This document shows, piece by piece, positions 34,952-42,343 of a stretch of 64,000 bases of DNA. The stretch lies in contig DJVA01000005.1 in assembly GCA_002440705.1 (NCBI GenBank), positions 1 through 64,000 of the forward strand, given 5' to 3'. Both the position numbers and the translations under genes were made by a program. Positions within the stretch are counted from its first letter, which is position 1. The number at the start of each line of letters is the position of its first letter. The notes beneath the pieces are model-generated. The model worked only from the letters and a program-made list of their open reading frames with translations. It made no database searches and was not told where the DNA came from. The stretch is from Flavobacteriaceae bacterium UBA6268. Lineage in GTDB: Bacteria > Bacteroidota > Bacteroidia > Flavobacteriales > Flavobacteriaceae.

Positions 34952-35677
34952 TCAATTTCTTCCCTTTTCCAAAGGATAGCACTGGTACACGGGTGCACTT
35001 TGCCAATAGTCCTTGGTGTCCACATCCATCACCGTAATGGGGCCCTTGAAGGCCGCTCCAGTATCCACGTTCCATACTCCGGCACGGTGCATGGGCGTGG
35101 TTTCCCCCAATCGGGTTACGGGGGTATGACCAATATAAATCTCTCGAAACAGTTGCAATCGGGCAGGATAGGTAGGGTCGTCTTTCGATAGGTTAGGATC
35201 CAAGGCACAGGCCAATTCCCAGAGGGTGCGGTCCCAATACACCAAGTTGGGGTAGTACTCGTACTGTGGGCCGTGCAAGTTCGTAAACCCAGCATGCACG
35301 TACAAACGGTTTTGGGCGTCGAGGTGGTAGTTCACCAATTGCTGATAGAACTTCAAGTGTAGTTCCATTTCGGTTTCGGAAAGCCTCTCATAACTTTCCC
35401 TTGTGGCCTCCCCACCGTTTCGCAACCACAAGGGGTTGTCATCCCCGTGTTTCAGGTATTGGTAGGCCAAATAATCGTGGTTGCCCCGGATGAAAATGCA
35501 GTGATACTGTTCAGAAAATTCCATCAGGTAGGCCACCGTCTGCGCACTTTCACTCCAGCCGTCTACATAATCGCCTAAAAAGATAAAGGTATCCTCCTTC
35601 TTGGGAAGTGTTTGTGCCAATACGTCTTCCAAGGCCTTCAAGCCTCCGTGGATGTCGCCCACTACCAACGTTCTCAT
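34952..35677 (-). CDS. Metallophosphoesterase, PP1/Ap4A-hydrolase-like
   Basis: Cytosolic dinuclear-metal phosphatase of the calcineurin-like superfamily. Metal motifs are GDIHG (Asp8, His10), GDYVDGW (Asp36), RGNHDYL (Asn66, His67) and a later HTPVTR; the final metal ligand His is in YIGHTP. The 241 residues resemble serine/threonine phosphatases of the PrpE/ApaH type. Its ATG overlaps the last codons of the zinc-ribbon gene by four bases (ATGA), so translation is coupled. The substrate cannot be inferred. Confidence 0.88.
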   Translation of the reverse strand: MRTLVVGDIHGGLKALEDVLAQTLPKKEDTFIFLGDYVDGWSESAQTVAYLMEFSEQYHCIFIRGNHDYLAYQYLKHGDDNPLWLRNGGEATRESYERLSETEMELHLKFYQQLVNYHLDAQNRLYVHAGFTNLHGPQYEYYPNLVYWDRTLWELACALDPNLSKDDPTYPARLQLFREIYIGHTPVTRLGETTPMHRAGVWNVDTGAAFKGPITVMDVDTKDYWQSAPVYQCYPLEKGRN

Positions 35678-36777
35678 TGGTTGGCCAAATAAATGATGGT
35701 GCCCAGGACTGCAAGGATGAACAGTACAAAGAAGAAAATCTTCCAGAAAGAGTAGGGTCGCTGTCCGGCAATAGCACCCGTTTGTCCGTTCACGAAAAAG
35801 TTGTACCGTTTGCCGTTGTAGCGGTAGGCACTAATGTACACGGGCAATAAAATGTGCTTGAAGGTTTCGTTGGTTAGTTTCATGTCGAGGGAAGTCACCC
35901 GTTGGGTGTCACCCCCAATGTCCCTACAGGCCCAACGCTCGGCAATCTTACGGGCCTCTTGGGTCGATTCCAAATGGCCTTCCTTCAGCGAGATGGTGTA
36001 CTTTTCGGTAACGAAGCCTGCCAGGTAACTCGAGTCGAAAGGCTTTAGTTCTTTCAGGTTCCAGTGGGCCACCTTGGGAGGGATGCGTCCCGATTGTTGC
36101 TCGGAGGCCTTGATGAGGGTGTCGTCCACAAAGCCGGAGATGCTCCCGCTTACCGGCGTCCATCGGGTACGGCGTTCCTGTCGGGTGCGGGTAACGGTCT
36201 TTCCGTTCACCGTGGTGGTGTAGGGTACCGTTACGTAATAGTAATCGCCCCGTTGCCCCGAATAGTTGGCAAACAGTTGGGCATCAAAAGTCCAGTAGGG
36301 CGAATAGAGCCCCTTGGTATTTTGGGGGTCCAGGCTGGCTTTCTTCAGTTTGTTGGGCGCCCACCACAGGCCCTTCACCCATTTCTGGAAGACCAAGTGG
36401 GCCTTCTGCTGCGTGATCTGAAACGGCAGCACGGCCCCGGGCAGGATCCACTCCTCCTTGTAGGCATCCTCAATAATCAACGGACTGTTGCAGTACACAC
36501 AGTGCAGCGACTTGTAGTTTTCCTCAATGTGCTGATTGGCCCCGCAGCTCTTGCACTGCAGCATGGTAATGGCCTGACTGTGCGATTGGGTCCCCAAGGT
36601 TTCGAGGTAGGGCTGCAGTTCCAGTTCCTCAAACTGACTTTCAGAAAGGGGAATGTTTTGGGTGTAGCCGCAGTACTCACACTTCAGCTCGGTAGTGCCG
36701 GGAGCGTACAACAGTTCCGCCCCACAGTTCACGCAGGCTTTCTTCAGTTCGCTCTTTTGTTCCTTGGTTTCTTCCAT
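35674..36777 (-). CDS. Double zinc-ribbon, single-pass membrane protein (YdjG-like)
   Basis: Two C4 zinc ribbons at the N-terminus (Cys15, Cys18, Cys33, Cys36 and Cys75, Cys78, Cys93, Cys96) are followed by a beta-rich domain (about 110-330) with repeated aromatic and basic residues (YWTFDAQLFANYSGQRGDYYYVTVPY in part) and one C-terminal membrane helix (about 343-363). It lacks helicase motifs despite database labels often given to such zinc ribbons. It lies between an SPFH/GYF protein and a phosphoesterase. The arrangement resembles the Bacillus ydjGHI genes, where YdjG and YdjH recruit a PspA-like protein to the membrane. That function here is inferred. Confidence 0.78.
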   Translation of the reverse strand: MEETKEQKSELKKACVNCGAELLYAPGTTELKCEYCGYTQNIPLSESQFEELELQPYLETLGTQSHSQAITMLQCKSCGANQHIEENYKSLHCVYCNSPLIIEDAYKEEWILPGAVLPFQITQQKAHLVFQKWVKGLWWAPNKLKKASLDPQNTKGLYSPYWTFDAQLFANYSGQRGDYYYVTVPYTTTVNGKTVTRTRQERRTRWTPVSGSISGFVDDTLIKASEQQSGRIPPKVAHWNLKELKPFDSSYLAGFVTEKYTISLKEGHLESTQEARKIAERWACRDIGGDTQRVTSLDMKLTNETFKHILLPVYISAYRYNGKRYNFFVNGQTGAIAGQRPYSFWKIFFFVLFILAVLGTIIYLANQ

Positions 36778-36811
36778 ACCTCTTGGTCAGGCTATGCCTG
36801 TCGAAGTCCCA

Positions 36812-37945
36812 TTAAGCCCCTGGCAGGGGTGGTGGAGTGCTGCCCCCCAAAAAGGCCTTCAATTCGTCCACTTCCTTTAGGGCCGTCCATGCGCCCATAC
36901 CCGCCTTCCAAACCAAGGTGTCGCGGTTTACGGTGCGGTTGGCAAACAAGGCTTGCAGTTGCTCGAAGGTTACGGGGCCTGCCTGTTGTCCGTTGGTGGC
37001 GTAGTAGTATTGTATGGCCGTCGGGATAGGTGGCGGACCCGCTTGCTGTGCAGGGGCGGCATTGCCCTGTTGGGTGTTTTGCCCTCCCATCATGGCGCCC
37101 ATCTGTTGGGCCATTACAAAGCCCATGCCCATGCCCATACCGGCCCCCGCGGTGCCTCCCTCTTGGTTGGCGGCCGCCTCAATGGCCTTGGCAGTCTTGA
37201 ACTTGGTCAATTTGTCCAGATCCAGTTTGTCTAGACGGCTGTATTCAAAGATTTCCTTCTTGAGTTCCTCGGGCATGGAGACGTTCTCGATAAAGAACCG
37301 CTCCAACGAGATCCCCACCCCTTGGAATTCGGGCTGCATCACTTCCTTGCAGGTTTCGCCCAGTTCGGAAGTATTGGCAGCATAGAGCTCGATGGGGAGG
37401 TTGGCCTCGCCCACAGTATCGGTAAAACGTGTGGCGATGAGGCTCTTTAGGTGTTCGTTGATCTCGAAATTGGTGAAGGTTCCGTCGGTACCCACGATGT
37501 CGGTAATGAACTTCCCAGGGTCACTGATCTTAAAGGCATAGGTCCCAAAGGCACGGATTTCCACCAGTCCAAAGCGCTCGTCGTTGAGGGTGATGGGATT
37601 CTTGGTGCCCCACTTCTCGTCGGTGAAGAGGTGGGTGTTTACAAAATATACCTCGGCCTTAAACGGACTGTTGAAACCGTATTTCCATCCCTTCAAAGTG
37701 GCCAGGATAGGCAGGTTTTGGGTATTGAGGGTGTAGGTGCCGGGCTTGAAGACATCGGCCAGTTGCCCCTCGTTGATGAACACGGCCGTTTGTCCTTCAC
37801 GGACGATGAGCTGTGCCCCGTTCTTGATTTCGTTTTGGTAGCGCTCGAAACGGTGACAGATGGTGTCGTCCGTATAGTCGAGCCACTCGATGATGTCGAT
37901 AAATTCGTTGCTGAGTTTTTCCTTGATTTTGTCGAATATCCCCAT
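36812..37945 (-). CDS. SPFH-domain protein with C-terminal GYF_2 domain (YdjI-like)
   Basis: Cytoplasmic membrane-associated scaffold of the band-7/YdjI type (377 residues). The SPFH region (about 25-200) has VREGQTAVFINEGQLADVFKPGTYTLNTQNLPIL in part. A short helical segment and a Gly/Met/Gln-rich linker (GAGMGMGMGFVMAQQMGAMMGGQN, shortened) occupy about 260-300. The C-terminus is a GYF_2 domain (about 315-365, YYYATNGQQAGPVTFEQLQALF). First gene of a three-gene unit with the zinc-ribbon protein and the phosphoesterase. The upstream box TATCTTTA (minus, 37980-37973) differs by one base from the -7 consensus. Confidence 0.85.
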   Translation of the reverse strand: MGIFDKIKEKLSNEFIDIIEWLDYTDDTICHRFERYQNEIKNGAQLIVREGQTAVFINEGQLADVFKPGTYTLNTQNLPILATLKGWKYGFNSPFKAEVYFVNTHLFTDEKWGTKNPITLNDERFGLVEIRAFGTYAFKISDPGKFITDIVGTDGTFTNFEINEHLKSLIATRFTDTVGEANLPIELYAANTSELGETCKEVMQPEFQGVGISLERFFIENVSMPEELKKEIFEYSRLDKLDLDKLTKFKTAKAIEAAANQEGGTAGAGMGMGMGFVMAQQMGAMMGGQNTQQGNAAPAQQAGPPPIPTAIQYYYATNGQQAGPVTFEQLQALFANRTVNRDTLVWKAGMGAWTALKEVDELKAFLGGSTPPPLPGA

Positions 37946-38122
37946 GGTGGTGTGATTTTAATTATGGAAGTTTAAAGATAGCAATTAATGCAGAATTGCA
38001 GGTTAATAGTCTGTTACTTTTTGGAGGCCTTGGGGCTCTCCGCCACGTTAGTCTTGTTTTTGGGGAAATGTTACATCGGGTGTTGGGTGCTGGGTGTTGG
38101 GTATTGAAGGGGGGATGTATGT

Positions 38123-38197
38123 AAACTCCGCCCGTCCGTTCCGGACGTACCCCTCGGAGCCTGTCCTGAGCTTGTTGAAGGATCTAAAGAGGGGAGC
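38123..38197. repeat. Dispersed palindromic element, copy A (long-loop form)
   Basis: A 75-bp unit nearly identical to 45034-45108. It contains the perfect hairpin CGTCCG-TTC-CGGACG, and the terminal CCCCTC/GAGGGG hairpin whose loop is the REP-like insert containing CTGTCCTGAGC and TGTTGAAGG. Copy B at 44920-44970 has a short loop instead. Confidence 0.8.
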
Positions 38198-38247
38198 TTT
38201 TATGGAAACAGCTATTGCCTATTATTTACCCATTATTGGGTGGTGTA

Positions 38248-38302
38248 TGGGTCATCCATGGGTTATCCGTGGGTTATCCGTGGATTATCCGTGGGTTGTC
38301 CT
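38248..38302. repeat. 11-bp tandem repeat, five units
   Basis: Units of 11 bp with consensus TGGGTTATCCG: TGGGTCATCCA, TGGGTTATCCG, TGGGTTATCCG, TGGATTATCCG, TGGGTTGTCCT. A degenerate sixth unit may precede at 38237. Confidence 0.85.
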
Positions 38303-38310
38303 GTTTGGAA

Positions 38311-38430
38311 ATAAGTGGCAAAAAGTGGAAAAAAGTGCCCTTTTTGGGAAAAAAGTGACCAAAAACGGAAAAAAGTGACCAAAAGTGGAAAAAATGACCG
38401 AAAAGTGGAAAAGATGGTCGAAAAGGGTCG
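38311..38430. repeat. 10-bp A-tract tandem repeat, twelve units
   Basis: Twelve contiguous decamers, mostly AAAAGTGGAA or AAAAGTGACC, with a few degenerate ones. Runs of four to six adenines recur every 10 bp, close to the helical repeat, which is the classical arrangement for intrinsically curved DNA. It ends 16 bp before the -33 element of the following promoter. Confidence 0.82.
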
Positions 38431-38446
38431 ATTGCGGAAGGCGGGG

Positions 38447-38478
38447 TTTGGAAATCCAAAATTTGCGTTCTAGGTTTG
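38447..38478 (+). promoter_or_regulatory. Promoter of the GC-rich unknown gene
   Basis: TTTG (38447-38450), 20-bp spacer and TAGGTTTG (38471-38478, exact TAnnTTTG). The leader would be about 95-100 nt. It lies directly downstream of the A-tract array. Confidence 0.62.
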
Positions 38479-38579
38479 GCTCGTCGGATTCCGGAAATGG
38501 GCCCGGACGGATGTTTAAAAACTAAGGCATCCCAAGGGCCACCGATGTGAACTGAATGTTTAACTTAAAACTAAAAGTT

Positions 38580-39380
38580 ATGCCTAAACAGGAATCATTT
38601 ATTGAGTTAAAAGGAACGATGGGCAAGGTTACCTTCTACAAAACGGAAGGGGAATACATGGCCCGTCGCAAGGGCGGCATGAGCCGCGAGCGTATGTTTA
38701 ACGACCCGGAATTGGGACGTATCCGCGAGAACCTGAGCGAATTTGGCGGGGCCGCTTTTGTGGGGAAGGAATTCCGCACGGGGCTGAAGTCGCTGATCAA
38801 GAGCCTGGGGGACAGCAGGGTAACGGCCCGGGTAACGGGCGTGATGCGCAAGATTAACGGGGCCGGAACTGGCAAGAGGGGCCAACGGAGCTTTGAGATG
38901 CTGCCGAACAAGCGGTATCTGGAACGGTTGGAATTGAACCGTTACCGCTCCTTGGCCTCGGTGTTCTGGCCCGAGTACGGGGAGCCCACGGCCGATGCGA
39001 ACCGCAGCGTGCTGACGTGGGTGGTGCCCGATTTCCACACCGAACGCGATTTGGGGGTGCCCGACGGGGCGACGCATTTCCAGTTGGTGTTGGCGAGTAC
39101 GGTGCTGAGCGATTACACCTACGATGTGCAGGATGGAGGCTATGTGCCCGTGGAGCGTGAGGTGGCCCGAAAGAAGGCGATTGCCTACAGTGAGGCCCTG
39201 CCCATTGGTGGGATGTTGGGGAGCGACCTGACGTTGAGCACCGATTTGGGCCTTACGGAGGCGTTGCCGGAAACCGCGGCTTTGGTGAACCTGATAGGGG
39301 TGCAGTTTTTCCAGCAAGTGGATGGGGAGCTGTACCTATTGGAAGGGGCACAGGCGCTGCAAGTGGTGAACGTGCTGTAG
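38580..39380 (+). CDS. GC-rich conserved hypothetical protein
   Basis: No assigned function. The ATG at 38580 is preferred to the one at 38556, because the recurring N-terminal motif of similar bacteroidetal proteins begins MPKQESFIELKGTMGKVTFYK. The 266 residues show a basic, Gly-rich first third (RRKGGMSRERMFNDPELGRIREN, shortened), with spaced motifs EFGGAAFVGKEFR and RVTARVTGVMRKI; a middle region with VPDFHTERDL; and a hydrophobic last third. Base composition is markedly more GC-rich than neighbours. Proteins with this N-terminus occur as multi-copy hypothetical families in Bacteroidota in my recollection, which I cannot verify here. It is monocistronic with its own promoter and terminator. 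Confidence 0.75.
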   Translation: MPKQESFIELKGTMGKVTFYKTEGEYMARRKGGMSRERMFNDPELGRIRENLSEFGGAAFVGKEFRTGLKSLIKSLGDSRVTARVTGVMRKINGAGTGKRGQRSFEMLPNKRYLERLELNRYRSLASVFWPEYGEPTADANRSVLTWVVPDFHTERDLGVPDGATHFQLVLASTVLSDYTYDVQDGGYVPVEREVARKKAIAYSEALPIGGMLGSDLTLSTDLGLTEALPETAALVNLIGVQFFQQVDGELYLLEGAQALQVVNVL

Positions 39381-39421
39381 ACTTGTAGCTTGATTGCTCT
39401 TTTGTTTGGCTGTAATGGGAA

Positions 39422-39455
39422 GGAGCCCTCGTTTGTATGGGGGCTCTTTCTTTTT
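39422..39455 (+). terminator. Intrinsic terminator after the GC-rich gene
   Basis: Six-base stem GAGCCC (39423-39428) with GGGCTC (39441-39446), followed by TTTCTTTTT. Confidence 0.7.
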
Positions 39456-39584
39456 GTATTTCATGTAATCTTAGTTTTATATAAATGCAATCCATCTTTA
39501 AAATATTTAATGAAAGAAGATTTTTTATTTTCTATTTGACGAAGCCTAAGCAATAATTTTATCAAATAGTAATTAAAAATAAGA

Positions 39585-41045
39585 TTAATCAGAACTGAGG
39601 CTTAGAGAATAAAAAATATCGTCTAAGTTATCGGGTTGTAATGCCCATCGAAATGCTGGGTGTACTTCCCAATCATAGCCAAAATCCACAAAAGTGTTTG
39701 ATAAATATCTGTTTTCTTCAAAATACTTCCTTTGAATGGTTCCATCGGCAGATATTTTTCTTGCTGTCAAAAAATTAATCTTAAATAGAAATTGGGCTAA
39801 ATCTTTTGCACTAGCAGGCCTGCCATTTCCAAATGTAAAATTGTTTTGTTGTTTGATATTACTAATTTTGCTTTGTAATTCTGGTGTTTTGTAAATATAA
39901 CCATCAGCAGCAAACTTTTCTTTCCTCGATGGTTTCATGCCGAAAACTAACTTTTCAATTTGAGGTAACTCACTTTTAAACTCATTAATTGTGTCTTGTA
40001 TTCTGCCCTGCGAATACTCCTCAAATATTGATTGAAAGTGTTGAGTTCTTATTAGACTAGAATTACCAGCATATGCTTGCTGTGCGGCCAAAGAACATAG
40101 TTTGACTAGATCTCGAGGTCTTTTCCTTGTTAATGACATTAAAATACGGTGTATAGGAACTTCTTCCCATTTACCTTTTCCATAAAATTTGGGTTCAAAA
40201 ACTTTGCCTAAATGATGGCTTAGGTGTTTTTGCGGTGTTCGCATCAAAATTTCCTCATCGGCTTCTTCTCCAAAAAAAGTCAATATCCTTTTTATTAGTA
40301 GTACTAAAATTTCATGGTTAGACCATTTATACCACACAACAGCCCCTTCTATTTTATCCGTTGATTCATCAGATGTACGAACTAAGTAATAAACATCTGA
40401 TCTCAAAGAAACTTTAAAGAGTAGGCCCGGATTTTCGTTGGCCATGTCTCTAATAGCATTTAATAGAGCTGAAATTCTATTTATATCATCTGTTTTTCCT
40501 TGCCAGCCTCTATCCAAATCATCGAGATAGACAATAATTTTTTTACTTTTTAAAAAATTTTCAGCAGCTTTCTTTTGAGTAGGCTGTAAGTCAACAGTGT
40601 CTTTAACCGCCTTTACAGAATCAGAAACAAAACTAACCAATTTTACACCAAACTGACTCAATTTTCCAGCCAAAGAATCATTATAGAGACCAAATTCATT
40701 AAATACCTTTGCTCCAATGATTTTCGTCAAACCGTATTTCCATTGTCTTATTCGAAGTAGAAAGTTTTCATCAGTTTTTCCTAATTCTGCGATATCATCA
40801 GGTTTGATCAATATAGGCAAATTTCCATTTTCCTTTTCTTCTGCTATTGCAACTTTAAAAAGTGCTGATTTGCCAGTACCTTTATGACCAACAAGAATGC
40901 GAATTGGTAAATCCGATACTACTCTACTATAGGTGTCTTTCTTAAAATAATATTCTCTTAGCCTTTTAATGGGTTCGCTTTCAGCATCTTCAAAACCAAA
41001 AAGTTTCTGAATCGTTTCATCGTTAAATTCAATTTTTTTTTTCAT
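39585..41045 (-). CDS. P-loop ATPase, Sll1717/STAND-like family
   Basis: Predicted ATP-driven signalling protein (486 residues). Walker A is GHKGTGKSALF (about residues 53-63) and Walker B is KIIVYLDDLDRGW (about 168-180), with a following arginine-rich sensor-like region (LSLTRKRPRDLVKLCSLAAQQA). The C-terminal 150 residues are helical and lysine-rich with no known domain. It matches the type annotated as P-loop ATPase of the Sll1717 family; function is unknown. The gene is much richer in A+T than its neighbours, stands alone, and is followed by 740 bp without a gene. Horizontal transfer and a defence-type role are possible but unproven. Confidence 0.78.
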   Translation of the reverse strand: MKKKIEFNDETIQKLFGFEDAESEPIKRLREYYFKKDTYSRVVSDLPIRILVGHKGTGKSALFKVAIAEEKENGNLPILIKPDDIAELGKTDENFLLRIRQWKYGLTKIIGAKVFNEFGLYNDSLAGKLSQFGVKLVSFVSDSVKAVKDTVDLQPTQKKAAENFLKSKKIIVYLDDLDRGWQGKTDDINRISALLNAIRDMANENPGLLFKVSLRSDVYYLVRTSDESTDKIEGAVVWYKWSNHEILVLLIKRILTFFGEEADEEILMRTPQKHLSHHLGKVFEPKFYGKGKWEEVPIHRILMSLTRKRPRDLVKLCSLAAQQAYAGNSSLIRTQHFQSIFEEYSQGRIQDTINEFKSELPQIEKLVFGMKPSRKEKFAADGYIYKTPELQSKISNIKQQNNFTFGNGRPASAKDLAQFLFKINFLTARKISADGTIQRKYFEENRYLSNTFVDFGYDWEVHPAFRWALQPDNLDDIFYSLSLSSD

Positions 41046-41784
41046 TTCCGTTAGTTTTATTTCAAGTTATCGGTTTGTGATTTTCCTTTTATGTTAGTGG
41101 GTTTTAATCTTTGCAAAATTTATTTGTGTTCGTTAAATATGCTAATGAATTAAATTCAACACATTCCATTTGGTTAAACATTATTACTCAGTTGTAGCTA
41201 AACTTGCCTTCCTTATATTTCTCTAGTACAGTATCATTTGGAGTTAATTTTAAACTTGTTTTGTCAAATTTGCTTTATGCTTTCACTGTTTCATTAACAG
41301 TTCGAAACCATAATTGGCTAAAATGGCGATTGAAATCTGTGAAATAATATTGGCAACCTGTTTAATGCTACTAATTGTTTTAATAACCTTAATATAATTC
41401 CAATAAATCTTGTGGGGAGAAGCCTAAAAGTAGCAAAATAATCTTTACAAACATTTATTTTGGTTGTTTTATGGAGTGGTGCCAGGAGTTTGGGGCTAGA
41501 TCCCAGGAACTTGCGTTTTATTTTTCATAAAAAAATACCCTGTATGCACAATAAAATACAAAAGGCTTCGTTTTTATACTATGCAAACATAACTAAACAC
41601 CTATGTTTTTTATAAACCCATATTGGCCCCTTGCGGTTTCGGCTTTCCATGAGGAAGCGGGACGCGGTCCTTGTGGGCTGCCCTTTTCTACCTTTACCCT
41701 AATTGCTCCCCCTGCTTGGGGCGCCTCCCGTGGCGCCGTTATTGTGTAACCGTCCTTTTCTTTGGGGACCTTAAAACAGCTACT
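41046..41784. other. AT-rich intergenic region, 739 bp
   Basis: No plausible gene on either strand. The first 600 bp are AT-rich like the ATPase gene upstream; the last 150 bp turn GC-rich. A near-consensus box TACCTTTA (41689-41696) may serve the small gene that follows. No inverted repeats or integrase remnants were recognised. Confidence 0.6.
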
Positions 41785-42006
41785 ATGAAATCCAAACGTA
41801 TTTGTGTGTACACCAGCGACATTGAAGCCCTAACGGGCAAAAGCCCCCGCGTGAGCCGCGACCTGATGAGCCAAGTTGGGACACAGTACCAGAAGGAGAA
41901 GCACCAATTGGTAAGCTACTGTGAATTGGCGGCGTTTTTGAACCTGAAACCGGAAGTGGTGTTTCAGGTAATTAATAATTTGCCTGTGGTGCAAGAGGAG
42001 GAGTGA
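41785..42006 (+). CDS. Small conserved flavobacterial protein, 73 residues
   Basis: Not in any functional family I can name. The ATG at 41785 gives MKSKRICVYTSDIEALTGKS, an N-terminus I recall from small flavobacterial hypotheticals; the open frame upstream to 41671 has no conserved content. It is a mixed alpha/beta protein with two cysteines, a central RDLMSQVGTQYQKEKHQ and an acidic tail. The order TGKS-P-R-SRDLM with a following helix resembles a small regulatory domain, but no DNA-binding motif is clear. Its 3' end is repeated in degenerate form 267 bp further on. Confidence 0.7.
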   Translation: MKSKRICVYTSDIEALTGKSPRVSRDLMSQVGTQYQKEKHQLVSYCELAAFLNLKPEVVFQVINNLPVVQEEE

Positions 42007-42258
42007 GTGTTTTGTTTCTGTACTTTTTTGCATTGCCCAAAAAAGTACCAAAAAACGCTAGAAGATTTTGAGGCGATTTTGGTGCTTTGGCACCAAACCG
42101 CGGCTGTTGCTTATCGCTGCATGCTCTTTTTTTCGCTTTGCAAAAAACGCACTTCCGCTGGCATCACCACTATCGCTGAAAAATCTTCGGTTTTCGGGCT
42201 GCGCCCGATGTGGTTTGAAGTTGAGGGTTTTCATGTTAATAATAATTTGCCTGTGGTG
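41974..42258. repeat. Direct repeat of the small gene's 3' end
   Basis: The 18-mer AATAATTTGCCTGTGGTG occurs at 41974-41991 inside the gene and at 42241-42258, 267 bp apart. The similarity extends in weaker form about 15 bp upstream of each copy, and both copies would encode NNLPVV in frame. It looks like a decayed partial tandem duplicate of the gene's tail. Confidence 0.7.
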
Positions 42259-42343
42259 AGGACTTAGGATTTATAAATCGTCGTAAAAAATACATAGCGG
42301 TTGTTTTTTTTCGTAAATTGATTGAAAATAAATAATCATTATC
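42007..42343. other. Intergenic region, 337 bp
   Basis: Contains the palindromic hairpin at 42021, the decayed copy of the upstream gene's tail at about 42226-42267, and AT-rich DNA leading to the M43 gene. The open frames here are products of these repeats and not likely genes. Confidence 0.6.
42021..42054. repeat. 34-bp hairpin repeat, copy 1
   Basis: TACTTTTTTG (42021-42030) pairs with CAAAAAAGTA (42038-42047) over the loop CATTGCC, followed by CCAAAAA. An identical 34-bp copy lies at 44775-44808. Both stand just after a stop codon, so they may act as terminators or be mobile repeats. Confidence 0.78.

Larger units (their letters stand above)
37946..38579. other. Repeat-rich intergenic region, 634 bp
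   Basis: No convincing gene. It holds a 7-bp tandem array GGGTGTT x4 (38078-38105), a dispersed palindromic element (38123-38197), an 11-bp array (38248-38302), a 10-bp A-tract array (38311-38430) and a promoter TTTG-N20-TAGGTTTG (38447-38478) for the next gene. Short frames here, such as 38274-38459 on the minus strand, only translate the repeats. Confidence 0.8.

Noticed and set aside
36064..37029. Long plus-strand open frame (321 codons) opposite the SPFH and zinc-ribbon genes
   Set aside because: Lies wholly antisense to two well-supported genes in GC-rich DNA, where antisense frames stay open by chance; the translation has no domain.
38248..38430. Possible CRISPR array
   Set aside because: Units of 10 and 11 bp are directly adjacent with no spacers; not CRISPR.
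38094..38459. Short frames over the tandem arrays (94 codons plus strand, 61 codons minus strand)
   Set aside because: They only translate the 10- and 11-bp repeats; no ribosome-binding or promoter context.
38607..39317. Minus-strand open frame of 236 codons over the GC-rich unknown gene
   Set aside because: The plus-strand frame has a promoter, terminator and a patterned N-terminus; the minus frame is rich in Arg, His and Gln as expected of a GC-rich shadow.
42068..42259. Possible small gene after the 73-residue gene
   Set aside because: The frame consists of the hairpin repeat region and the decayed copy of the upstream gene's tail.
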